64,000 nucleotides of DNA from Actinacidiphila acididurans. GTDB taxonomy: Bacteria; Actinomycetota; Actinomycetes; Streptomycetales; Streptomycetaceae. A program made the translations under genes and the position numbers. Location: contig NZ_JADKYB010000016.1 in NCBI RefSeq assembly GCF_016918855.1, positions 142,566-206,565 on the forward strand. The letters are read 5' to 3'. This document shows positions 36,901 to 45,195 of this stretch, piece after piece (the first letter of the stretch is position 1; every line of letters begins with the position of its first letter). Below the pieces are notes generated by a model that was not told the DNA's origin, searched no databases, and saw only the letters and a program-made list of their open reading frames with translations.

Positions 36901-38110
36901 AGCCGTCCAACGGCAGGCCGATCCGTACCGGCCCCTCGCCGGTCAGCAGCGCCGCGCAGGCGACGACGGTGGCCTCGGTCGGGCCGTAGGTGTTCCAGAC
37001 CTCGCGGCCCTCGGTGACCAGGCGCTCGACCAGCTCGGGCGGGCACGCCTCGCCGCCGAAGATCAGCAGCCGCACCTCGTTGAGTGCCTCGGCGGGCCAC
37101 AGCGCGGCGAGCGTGGGCACCGTGGACACCACGGTGATCTCCTGCTCGGCCAGCCACGGGCCCAGGTCGCTGCCGCCGCGCACCTGCGAGCGCGGCACCG
37201 GCACCAGGCAGGCGCCGTTGCGCCAGGCCAGCCACATCTCCTCGCAGGACGCGTCGAAGGCGACCGACAGGGACGCCATCACGCGGTCGCCCGGACCGAT
37301 CGGTTCCTCCTGGAGGAACAGCGCGGCCTCGGCGTCGACGAAGGCGGCGGCATTGCGGTGGGTGACCGCGACGCCCTTGGGGCGGCCGGTGGAGCCCGAG
37401 GTGAAGATGATCCACGCGTCGTCGTCGGGAGAGGGACGGCGGGCGCCGGTGCTGCGAGCGGCAGACACGGCGGTACGGGAATCCGGCCCGGCGCTACGGG
37501 CGGTGGGCTCGGTGCCACGGGCGCCGGCTGCGGAGCCACGGGCTGCGCCGGCCGGGGTCAGGGTGCGGTCGGCGCCCAGCACGGCGGCCACGCCCGCCTC
37601 ACCGAAGACCAGCTCCGCCCGCTCGTCCGGGTCCTCGGCGTCCACCGGCACGTACGCGGCGCCCGCCGCGAGCACGGCCAGGATGCACACGTAGAGGTCG
37701 TTGCTGCCCGACGGCACCCGGACACCCACCCGGTCGCCCGGGCCGATCCCGGCCGCGGCCAGCCTGCGCCGCAGCCCGTCGACCTCCGCGGCCAGCGCGC
37801 GGTACGTCAGCGCGGTGCGGCCGTCGTCCAGCGCCGGCTCCTGCGGGTGGGCGAGAACGGTCGCGTGGAGCACGTCCATCAGCGTCCGGGGCCCGGCCGC
37901 CGGACGTCCGGCGAACCGGGCGGGCGGAACGGCGGGCCGCTCGTCCGCGCCGATCGGATCGGCGGCGTCGGCCGTGTCCGTGGCGCGGCTCGTACCGGCG
38001 GCGCCGGCCGTATCCGTCGCGCGGGTCGCGTCGGTCACATCGGTCGCGCCGAGTTCGCTCATCAGCAGGTCCGCGTCCCGCAGCGGGTCGCTCTGCACCT
38101 TCAGATCCAT
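33983..38110 (-). CDS. pls: Membrane NRPS of the epsilon-poly-L-lysine synthetase (Pls) type
   Basis: The 1375-residue protein has the Pls architecture: adenylation domain (about 75-590; 'WIIFTSGSTGRPKGVAVTH', 'NTYGPTEATVVAC'), carrier domain ('DDFFAMGGGSLAAAQL', about 620-690), then about six membrane helices between three tandem acetyltransferase-like hexapeptide domains. The C-terminus ('NRGCVLQTHLFHDRIMRMDT') agrees with my recollection of S. albulus Pls (about 1319 residues). By eye the specificity positions read D-A-E-S-I-G-T-V-V-K, again like Pls, so L-lysine is the likely monomer. A low-complexity Ala/Arg/Thr insert sits inside the A domain (about 37440-37560). ATG 38110 follows GAGGAG. 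Confidence 0.9.
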   Translation of the reverse strand: MDLKVQSDPLRDADLLMSELGATDVTDATRATDTAGAAGTSRATDTADAADPIGADERPAVPPARFAGRPAAGPRTLMDVLHATVLAHPQEPALDDGRTALTYRALAAEVDGLRRRLAAAGIGPGDRVGVRVPSGSNDLYVCILAVLAAGAAYVPVDAEDPDERAELVFGEAGVAAVLGADRTLTPAGAARGSAAGARGTEPTARSAGPDSRTAVSAARSTGARRPSPDDDAWIIFTSGSTGRPKGVAVTHRNAAAFVDAEAALFLQEEPIGPGDRVMASLSVAFDASCEEMWLAWRNGACLVPVPRSQVRGGSDLGPWLAEQEITVVSTVPTLAALWPAEALNEVRLLIFGGEACPPELVERLVTEGREVWNTYGPTEATVVACAALLTGEGPVRIGLPLDGWELAVVDEAGEPVPMGGTGQLIIGGVGLARYLDAEKDAEKYAPLESLGWRRAYRSGDLVKAEPEGLLFLGRADEQIKLGGRRIELGEVDAALQALPGVAGAAAAVRTTRRGNQLLVGYVVAGDGWDRAAAVAELTARLPAALVPLLATVETLPTRTSGKVDRAALPWPLPESAVPASAEESAEPLRGTEAWVAEQWTEVLGVPVLEARDDFFAMGGGSLAAAQLTTLLRTRFPSVAVVDIYQASTVRKLARMLDRSVRGDRQARQIAPVPDRAKAVQLLALLPLYAPAGLRWTTGLLALGNVLARTGHYPWAPTASWWLIAAAAALLFSPPGRLALAAAGARLLLLGLKPGSYPRGGSVHLRLWAAERLAEATGATALSGAWLIRYGRALGARIAPDVDLHSLPPVTGMLKLGRGCAIEAEVDLSGYWLDGDRLEVGPVKVGSGAVVGTRSTLLPGARIGKRAQIAAGSSVTGQVPTGQRWAGAPAVKLGRAERRWPKQRPARRAHWAAAYGASGLGLTLLPLAAALAALAVAGALVPTDSGLADALRGTLIALVPATLAFGLTYAALLLAAVRLLSLGLSPGWHPLHSRVGWQSWTVIQLMDTARDRLFPLYAGLITPVWLRALGMKVGSGAEVSTVLAIPSLTTVGDGAFLADDVLVAPYQLGGGWLRIGPAEIGERAFLGNSGMTAPGRAVPDRGLVGVLSATPKKAKEGRSYLGMPPVRLPRTADDGDQSLTYEPPARLMWARGLVEVCRLVPVVFSAALTVLVLAALARLAQSGILAMALLSGPLLLAAGGVAAVVSIAAKWLLVGRFRAVERPLWSGFVWRNELADTFVEVLAVPWLVGAVPGTPVMNLWLRGLGARIGRGVWCESYWLPEADLVTLEDGVSVNRGCVLQTHLFHDRIMRMDTVVLRAGSTLGPGGIVLPGSEVGARSTLGPASLVMRAESIPADSRWLGNPAEAWHDEEPEPDEA

Positions 38111-38345
38111 GCGCTCCTCGTCCCTCGTCCCCTTTCGGGGGTCCTGCACCCAGCTCCGGGCGCGTGATGAAATGCCCTCACGGGCGCCGCATCCGTACCA
38201 AAAGCAAGCCAAGCCGACCAATACTAAGTGCCTCGCGCGCGCGGCGCTTCCTGAGCGGGTGCGCCGGTACCCCGCGCGACTCCCTCCCCGCTTGGCGGCG
38301 CACCCCCTCTGACCTGTGTGGAAAGCGGGACGTTGACCTCTCGAA

Positions 38346-38360
38346 CTGACGCACCGTCAG
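38346..38360. promoter_or_regulatory. Inverted repeat in the divergent promoter
   Basis: The arms CTGACG and CGTCAG are separated by CAC. The perfect 6-bp dyad resembles a small dimeric-repressor site. No regulator gene lies beside it. Confidence 0.45.
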
Positions 38361-38618
38361 ATGCCGGAATGTGCCGCAACACACACCGCGGGCGGCGACT
38401 TGGGCCGCCGGGGGGCCAGTTGGGCGGTAGGGCGGTTGGACGTCCAGGTCGCACGGCAGCGGCCCAGCACCGGCGTGCCACGCTTCCGGAAACAGCCGGG
38501 CCAATGACTCACGGGAATCGGCATCCCTCCGCCCGGTCCCCATATCACGAAAGCGTTCCCGGGAACCGGAAGTCATGAATTCTTTCCCGGCAGGATCCGA
38601 GGCTGCCGTGTCAATCCC

Positions 38619-38654
38619 TTGACAATTATGTCACACAAAGCCATCGTTGTGATC
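38619..38654 (+). promoter_or_regulatory. Candidate promoter for a leaderless acyl-CoA dehydrogenase transcript
   Basis: TTGACA at 38619-38624 is a consensus -35. With a 17-18 bp spacer the -10 would fall at about 38642-38648 (CATCGTT, weak), and transcription would begin at about 38655, exactly at the ATG that begins the family-like protein. No Shine-Dalgarno precedes that ATG, which suits leaderless translation. Confidence 0.4.
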
Positions 38655-39803
<1,149 letters not shown>

Positions 39804-39831
39804 TCAGGGCGACCCCCAAATACGGAAAGGC

Positions 39832-39862
39832 CCCGTGGTCCCGCCCGGAGGCGGACCACGGG
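39832..39862. terminator. Bidirectional terminator between ACAD and A-domain genes
   Basis: Perfect 10-bp arms CCCGTGGTCC and GGACCACGGG with additional inner GCC/GGC pairing lie between two convergent stops (39803 and 39873). Confidence 0.75.
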
Positions 39863-39872
39863 ATCGCCGGGA

Positions 39873-42191
39873 TCAGGCCCGGCCGCGCTGCGCGAACGAG
39901 CCGGCCGGTCCGGCGACGGCCGCGAGCCGGCGCCGGTCGACCTTCCCGGTCGCGGTGACGGGCATCCGGTCCACGACCGCCCAGAGCGGCGGCACCATGT
40001 ACGACGGCAGAAGGTCGCCCAGGCGGTCCCTCAGGTCGGCGGGCGTGACCGCCGTCCCCGGCGTCAGCCGGACCGCGGCGACGAGCCGCTTGTCCATGCT
40101 GGTGCCGTCCGTGACCGTCACGTACGACTCCTCGACTCCCTCCTGAGCGTTCAGCGCCTCCCTGATCGCCTGCAGCTCGATGCGGAAGCCGCGGACCTTG
40201 ACCTGGTCGTCCGCCCGTCCCACGAAGCGGATGTGGCCGGCTCCGTCGATACGCACCAGGTCACCGGTGCGGTAGAGCCGCTCGTCGACGTCCGGCGAGA
40301 AAAAGCCGAACGTCCGATCGGTTTCCGCCGTGTCATTGAGGTAGCCCGCCGCCAGGCCCTCCCCGGCGGCATACAGTTCCCCGACGGCCCCGGGCATCAG
40401 CAGTCTCGCGCGCTTGTCCAGGACATGGATCCGGGTTCCGGGGACCGGTGAACCGATGGGAAGCGGTCCGTCGATGCCGGCGGGATCACGCACCGAGTGG
40501 AATGTTGTGAAGGTCGTGTTCTCGGTCGGGCCGTAGGCGTTCGTGACGACGAGACCGGGGTGTTCGGTGAGGGCGTTCTTGATGTGCTCGTAGGGCACCA
40601 CATCGCCGCCGGTCATGAGATGCCGCAGGCCGCCCAGCGTTTCCGGGGCGAATTCCTGTACGAGCCCGAAAAGGCCCGACGTGAGCCAGGCCACGGTGAT
40701 CCGGCACTCCGCGAGAAAAGCACCGATTTCGTTCGGCAACAGCAATTCCGGTGGGCAGACCTCGATTGTCGCGCCCGTCAGCAGGCTCCCCCAGAGCTCC
40801 AGCGTGGAGGCGTCGAACGCGAGTGACGCCATACGGAGGAAGCGTTCGCCCGGGCCCAGCGACAGGTATTTGCCGTCGTGGACCAGCCGGATCACCCCGC
40901 GGTGCGGGATCGCCACGCCCTTCGGCTCACCCGTCGAGCCCGAGGTGAAGGCGATGTAGGCCAGTCGATCGGGATCGGGCCGGACCGGGGGCGCGCTCTC
41001 TGCGCCGGCCTCCCATCCCCGGCGCCAGGAACTGACCGTGGATATGCGGTGCGGCGCGAGACCGGCGGCCCCGTCCTCGGTCACGATCGCGGCGGCGGGA
41101 GACGCCTTTGCGATGATCCTCGCGGTGTGGGCCTCGGGTTGGGCCAGGTCGACTCCGATGTAGGCAGCGCCCGCCCAGAGGGTGCCCAGCACCGCCACGG
41201 TCTCCGCCACCGATCGGGGAACACCGATCAGCACGGTGTCGCCCTCGCGGACACCGGCGGCACGCAGCAGATGCGCCTGTTGGGCGGCGGCGACGGCCAG
41301 TTCGGCGTACGTGAGCTCCGATTCCGCATCGCGCACGGCCGGCACATCGGGCCATCGATCCGCCGCGATACGGAAGAGCTCGTCGACGGACGAGGACGGG
41401 AAGTCCTGGCTTGTGTCGTTGACGGTGTCGAGGATCTTCTGCGAATCGACGGAGATGCACCGGACGTCCGCCAGCGTCACGTCCACGCTGCCTGCCGCCA
41501 TCGCCTGCGCGAGCTGTGCCACGGCGGCCGCGTAATCCTTGGCGAACCTCTCCGCCTCACCTGTGTTCCACAGGTCCGTCGCGTACTCGATGTGCCCCGC
41601 GAAGGATTGGCCGGAGCCGTCCAGCCGTACAGCGATGTCGAACCCGTTGCCACCGGGATCGGCGTCCTCGATACGAGCCGCTACGGGCTCGGCGTCACTC
41701 GTCTCCGGGTCGAGCCGGTCATCCATTCCGAAGAAAGCCTGGACGAGCGGATGACACCGACCGGACCGTTCCACACCCAGTCGGGTCACGATGTCGCCGA
41801 ACGGAACCTCTCCCCGGTCCAGGCTCCACGCCAGCGATTCCTGAACACCGCGGACGAATTCCCGCGGCGCGAGATCGTCGTCGACGTCGACACGAACCGG
41901 AACAGGATTGCCGGGGCCGGCGACGCCGACGAGCAGAGTGCTCGCACCGGTCAGCCTGCTCAGCGTGAGGCCGAATGCGGCCAGGAGAACGGCGCGCGAA
42001 GGCGTATTCGATGTCTGCGATTGCCCGCGTACCGACATCGCGGTTTCGGTGGACAACTCAAGGGGGAGCCGGCCGCTGCGTGCGTCATGATGATGCGGAC
42101 GAGGATTGTCCGACGGTATCTCCAGAACCGTCGGCGCCCCGGCCAGCCGGTCCGACCACGATTCGAGCGCGTGCCCGTCGTGCTCCATCAC
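39873..42191 (-). CDS. NRPS protein: truncated condensation domain plus adenylation domain
   Basis: In this 772-residue protein, residues 1 to about 250 resemble only the C-terminal half of a condensation domain ('WSDRLAGAPTVLEIPSD', 'RGEVPFGDIVTRLGVERSG'); no HHxxxDG is present. A complete A domain follows (about 265-770): 'YIAFTSGSTGEPKGVAIPH', 'AYGPTENTTF', 'YRTGDLVRIDGAG' and the Lys near 'PVTATGKVDRRR'. By eye the ten specificity positions read D-A-L-W-M-G-A-T-F-K, close to the Val code D-A-F-W-I-G-G-T-F-K. No carrier domain is fused; a separate carrier is encoded upstream and overlaps by four bases. Start is GTG 42191 or ATG 42188. Confidence 0.88.
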   Translation of the reverse strand: MMEHDGHALESWSDRLAGAPTVLEIPSDNPRPHHHDARSGRLPLELSTETAMSVRGQSQTSNTPSRAVLLAAFGLTLSRLTGASTLLVGVAGPGNPVPVRVDVDDDLAPREFVRGVQESLAWSLDRGEVPFGDIVTRLGVERSGRCHPLVQAFFGMDDRLDPETSDAEPVAARIEDADPGGNGFDIAVRLDGSGQSFAGHIEYATDLWNTGEAERFAKDYAAAVAQLAQAMAAGSVDVTLADVRCISVDSQKILDTVNDTSQDFPSSSVDELFRIAADRWPDVPAVRDAESELTYAELAVAAAQQAHLLRAAGVREGDTVLIGVPRSVAETVAVLGTLWAGAAYIGVDLAQPEAHTARIIAKASPAAAIVTEDGAAGLAPHRISTVSSWRRGWEAGAESAPPVRPDPDRLAYIAFTSGSTGEPKGVAIPHRGVIRLVHDGKYLSLGPGERFLRMASLAFDASTLELWGSLLTGATIEVCPPELLLPNEIGAFLAECRITVAWLTSGLFGLVQEFAPETLGGLRHLMTGGDVVPYEHIKNALTEHPGLVVTNAYGPTENTTFTTFHSVRDPAGIDGPLPIGSPVPGTRIHVLDKRARLLMPGAVGELYAAGEGLAAGYLNDTAETDRTFGFFSPDVDERLYRTGDLVRIDGAGHIRFVGRADDQVKVRGFRIELQAIREALNAQEGVEESYVTVTDGTSMDKRLVAAVRLTPGTAVTPADLRDRLGDLLPSYMVPPLWAVVDRMPVTATGKVDRRRLAAVAGPAGSFAQRGRA

Positions 42192-42484
42192 TGCCCTGCT
42201 CCGCTGCCATCACCCTTCAACTGCCCGAGTAAGGCGGCCTGCCGTCGGATGGTGGGGGCCCGGAGGACATCGACGGCCTTGATCGTGAGTCCGGAGGATT
42301 TTGTGATCTTCTCGATGAGGGAGATGAGCACGAACGAATCCCCGCCGGCGTCAAAAAAACTGGTGTCGTCGTCGAACGTGTCGTAGCCGAGCGCATCGTG
42401 CCAGGCGGAACGAACGAGACGGATGAGAGCGGATTGGTCCTGAACCGGCTCTTCCGCCTGTGCGGAGCTTATCGAGTCTGCCAT
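42188..42484 (-). CDS. Stand-alone peptidyl carrier protein
   Basis: This 98-residue acyl/peptidyl carrier protein has the phosphopantetheine site 'DTSFFDAGGDSFVLISLIEKI' (the Ser in 'GGDSFVLIS'). The 4'-phosphopantetheinylated Ser would carry the amino acid activated by the A-domain protein, whose gene overlaps its stop. ATG 42484 is chosen because GGAGAGG lies eight bases upstream; a GTG three codons earlier abuts it. It lies 32 bp after the thioesterase gene in one operon. Confidence 0.92.
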   Translation of the reverse strand: MADSISSAQAEEPVQDQSALIRLVRSAWHDALGYDTFDDDTSFFDAGGDSFVLISLIEKITKSSGLTIKAVDVLRAPTIRRQAALLGQLKGDGSGAGQ

Positions 42485-42516
42485 GGTCTGCACCTCTCCA
42501 ATTGATTATGTGTGGG

Positions 42517-43284
42517 TTATGAATTGGCTGACGTGACCGAGTCCAGTACGTCGGTCAGGTCCGCGAGCAGCGTGGCTTCCTCGCCCTCGGGCTTGAGGTA
42601 GAAATGCCCGCCGGGCAGCACTCGGAGCCGGAAGTCGCCGTCCGTCACGTCCGCCCAGTCGCGCATCTGCTCCGGGCTCACTTCGGAATCACCGTCACTG
42701 GCGTACCCGTAGACCGGGCAGTGCAGCGCAGGCCGTTCGCCACCGGAATAGCCGTCCGACAAGCGGTAGTCCGCGCGGATCGCGGGGAGGGCGATCTCCC
42801 TCATGACGGGGTTCTCGAAGGCGGTGGCGCGGCCGGCTTCCAGGCTCACGACGTGCGCGATGATTTCGTCGTCCGTGCCGGCGACCATGCGGCGACCGGC
42901 CATCGCCTGCGGGGGCAGCCTCGCGGACACGCACAACGCGGCCGGCGGACGGCCCTGTTCCTGCAGCCGCAGCGCCACCTCGTGGGCCACCGAAGCCCCC
43001 ATGCAGTGGCCGAACAGCACCAGCCGTTGCTCTTTCAGTTCGCCGAGAGCCTCGGCGATGTCGTCCGCCAGGGCTTCCAGCGCGGGCGGGAACGGATCGT
43101 CGAACCGGTCCTCCCGGCCCGGGTACCGGACGGCCATGACGCCGATGTCCGACGGCAGTCCCGCGGGCCAGGTGCGGTAGAAGCCCGCCACGGCACCGGC
43201 GTGCGGGAAGCAGACCAGGTTCGTCTCGTACTCGTCGTCATCACGGAAGCGGCGTAACCACCGCTCTTCCACCGGATTCCTCAT
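42517..43284 (-). CDS. Type II-like thioesterase with cysteine nucleophile
   Basis: A 255-residue alpha/beta hydrolase of the NRPS/PKS thioesterase family: 'NLVCFPHAGAVAGFYRTW', 'VMAVRYPGREDRF', elbow 'VLFGHCMGASVAHEV' and catalytic His in 'LPGGHFYL'. The elbow is GHCMG instead of the usual GHSMG, so the predicted nucleophile is Cys. Such Cys thioesterases are known in beta-lactone and beta-lactam-forming NRPS systems (obafluorin, sulfazecin), though those are fused domains. It could release or cyclise the carrier-bound product, or clear mis-loaded carriers. It sits upstream of the carrier protein in the operon. Confidence 0.9.
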   Translation of the reverse strand: MRNPVEERWLRRFRDDDEYETNLVCFPHAGAVAGFYRTWPAGLPSDIGVMAVRYPGREDRFDDPFPPALEALADDIAEALGELKEQRLVLFGHCMGASVAHEVALRLQEQGRPPAALCVSARLPPQAMAGRRMVAGTDDEIIAHVVSLEAGRATAFENPVMREIALPAIRADYRLSDGYSGGERPALHCPVYGYASDGDSEVSPEQMRDWADVTDGDFRLRVLPGGHFYLKPEGEEATLLADLTDVLDSVTSANS

Positions 43285-43652
43285 CGAACAGGTCCCCTTT
43301 CTGAAGGCGTTCAGCGGATGTCGTCGCCGGCCTCGGTGAAGAGGGCGTGCTCATACCGCATCGCGGTTCGGGGGCAGTGATGATGCGGTGGTCCCGCTCC
43401 ACCCGGTATCGGGTCGGCTCGTCGCGCAGGTGGAGACGGTCGGGATCGCCGAGCAGGCCGGCGTGCTCTATCGGGTCGTGGCCGGTCGCGCAGTCAGGTT
43501 GTGCAGCGCCAATGGTGTGCAGTGTCAATATTGTGATGTGTCAGGCGTCCGATGCCCGGAGCATATTACCGCCGGGGTACTGATCCCTGATCATGTTCTC
43601 GGCGGCAAATCGAACTGCCGCTCGGCCGCCAAGCTGCCGCCGGTGGGGCGGC
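43285..43652 (-). other. Gap between FAD oxidoreductase and thioesterase genes
   Basis: About 370 bp. A short frame on the minus strand (43241-43528) overlaps the thioesterase start and has no family signature; it is not an MbtH protein. An AT-richer stretch near 43525-43545 could be a promoter for the thioesterase-carrier-adenylation operon. Confidence 0.45.
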
Positions 43653-44840
43653 TCAGAGGCGGTCGAGGAGCTCGGGGGTGTAGAGGGCATCGGGTGTCGC
43701 GATGCCGGCCACCACGTCGAGGTAGATCTCGACAAGTGCCGGATCGGACTGCACGACCCGCAGCATGGAAAGGCGCTGCTCGTTGGGGGGCGCCAGCCGG
43801 GCGACGCCGAGGGTGGCCTGGTAGCCCGAGGCGAGTGCGGTGTCCCGGTCCTCGGCGAATCGGGCCAGGGCCGCGTCGAGTTGCGCGGGATCACCGCCGA
43901 GGGTGCTTCCAACCCCGCCGACCAGGCTTTCCACCTGCTGGAACGCATCGGTGATACCGCGTGCCGTGATGGAGTCCTTGTGGTGTCCGGCATCACCCAC
44001 CAGCACCCAGCCGGGGCCGGCCGCCTGCCGGAAGAAATTCTGCTGATCGCCGCTGCCGCGCAGGCGCTCCGCCTGCTTGCCGTCCTGCAGCCGCTCGTAC
44101 AGTGCGGGCGCGGTGGTGCGTATCTGCTCCTGGTAGGCGTGGAGCGCGTCGGTGCGGATCTCCTCGAAGCGGGACTGCGGGAAGTAGACCAGGACGAGGG
44201 TGGCCGCGTCGTTGGTGGGCACGGTGGCCACCCAGCTGCCGGGCCGCTCGTACAGCTCCACGTCCGCGGGCAGGTCCTGCCAGTACGTGTAGTACGCGCA
44301 GGTCATCAGCGGGTCCTGCACGGTGTACGGCGCCGCCACCAGCTGGGCGACGCTGGAGCGCATGCCGTCCGCGCCGATCACCAGACTCGCGCGCTCGGTG
44401 AAGGTCCGGTCCCCGCTTCGGCCCTCGACGCCGACGACCCGCCCCGCCTCGTCCCGCAGCAGACCGGTCACCCGGGTGCGCTCACGATATTCGGCGCCGG
44501 CCGCGACGGCCGCGTCCACCAGCAGCGCGTCCAGGACGTAGCGCCGGGGGGCGAACTTCGCCCGCTGCCCCGCCACGCCCCGGGCGTTCCCCTCGATGTG
44601 GATGTCGGCGACCTCGTAGACCGTCCGCTCCAGAGGCGGGCAGCCCGAGGCGCGGACCTGTTCCAGCACCCCCCAGCGGGCGAGTGCCGCGATCCCGGGC
44701 TGGTGGAGCAGGTGGGTGGAAAGGGTGTCGGAGCCGTACGCCGACTTCTCCAGCAGGAGCACGCGGTACCCCGCGCGGGCCAGTAACAGGGCGGTGGACG
44801 CGCCGGCGCAGCGTCCCCCCACCACAATGGCGTCGTACAT
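43653..44840 (-). CDS. FAD-dependent oxidoreductase (PHBH / geranylgeranyl-reductase-like)
   Basis: The 395-residue flavoprotein has the Rossmann motif 'AIVVGGRCAGASTALLLARAG', 'DTLSTHLLHQPGIAALARWG', the 'VIGADGMRSSVA' (DG) motif and 'GWVLVGDAGHHKDSITARG' (GD motif), which place it in the group A flavin monooxygenase/reductase superfamily. It lacks the WxWxIP motif of flavin halogenases. It may hydroxylate or epoxidise the amino-acid-derived intermediate handled by the neighbouring carrier protein. It is the upstream-most gene in the minus-strand group ending with the A-domain gene, 368 bp before the thioesterase. Confidence 0.87.
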   Translation of the reverse strand: MYDAIVVGGRCAGASTALLLARAGYRVLLLEKSAYGSDTLSTHLLHQPGIAALARWGVLEQVRASGCPPLERTVYEVADIHIEGNARGVAGQRAKFAPRRYVLDALLVDAAVAAGAEYRERTRVTGLLRDEAGRVVGVEGRSGDRTFTERASLVIGADGMRSSVAQLVAAPYTVQDPLMTCAYYTYWQDLPADVELYERPGSWVATVPTNDAATLVLVYFPQSRFEEIRTDALHAYQEQIRTTAPALYERLQDGKQAERLRGSGDQQNFFRQAAGPGWVLVGDAGHHKDSITARGITDAFQQVESLVGGVGSTLGGDPAQLDAALARFAEDRDTALASGYQATLGVARLAPPNEQRLSMLRVVQSDPALVEIYLDVVAGIATPDALYTPELLDRL

Positions 44841-45195
44841 GCGGATGCCTCACAACGGACGTCGGCGAGCGGTGGCTCGGAAGGGGGACATGTTCCGGAC
44901 AGTGATCCGACAGGTCGTCATGCGGGGCGGCAACCGATCGCCCCGCGCAGCATACAACCGGCCCGGCGACGCAGGGTGACGATGATCGCATCATGCCTCC
45001 GGCTGCCGCCGCCGCTGGTCGCGGTGGCTTCGGCACCATGCCGCCGTTCTGCCGGACCACCGGCAGGACGGATCTTCGTCCGACCGTTTCCTCCCGTTAT
45101 GTGATGAAGTGGAGCCAAGAGGCACATTGCGTCAGAATTGCGGATGATGCGTGGTTTCATGGCCCTGCCCGGTGCCGGTGAAAGGAAGACCTGCC
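44841..45195. other. Divergent promoter region: FAD oxidoreductase and MurF-like genes
   Basis: About 355 bp without a supported gene. It contains a short dyad (ATGAT-CGC-ATCAT at 44982-44994) and an AT-richer tract at 45095-45160 that probably holds the MurF promoter. Confidence 0.45.

Larger units (their letters stand above)
38111..38654. other. Divergent promoter region between pls and the acyl-CoA dehydrogenase gene
   Basis: About 540 bp without a supported gene. It is less GC-rich near both ends, contains the inverted repeat at 38346-38360, TTGACC at 38333-38338 and TTGACA at 38619-38624. Both adjacent transcription units probably start here, so shared regulation of the polymer synthetase and the downstream cluster is possible. 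Confidence 0.55.

Noticed and set aside
32561..38167. Very long open frame (about 1868 codons) on the + strand opposite the pls and M1 genes
   Set aside because: It is a shadow of high GC at third positions: the translation is low-complexity Gly/Arg/Val-rich with no family motif, while the minus strand encodes two recognisable enzymes.
43241..43528. Small minus-strand frame before the thioesterase, considered as an MbtH partner
   Set aside because: It overlaps the thioesterase start, has no MbtH signature and no ribosome-binding site.
43653..44840. FAD oxidoreductase considered as a flavin-dependent halogenase
   Set aside because: No WxWxIP motif is visible. The sequence fits the hydroxylase/reductase branch better.
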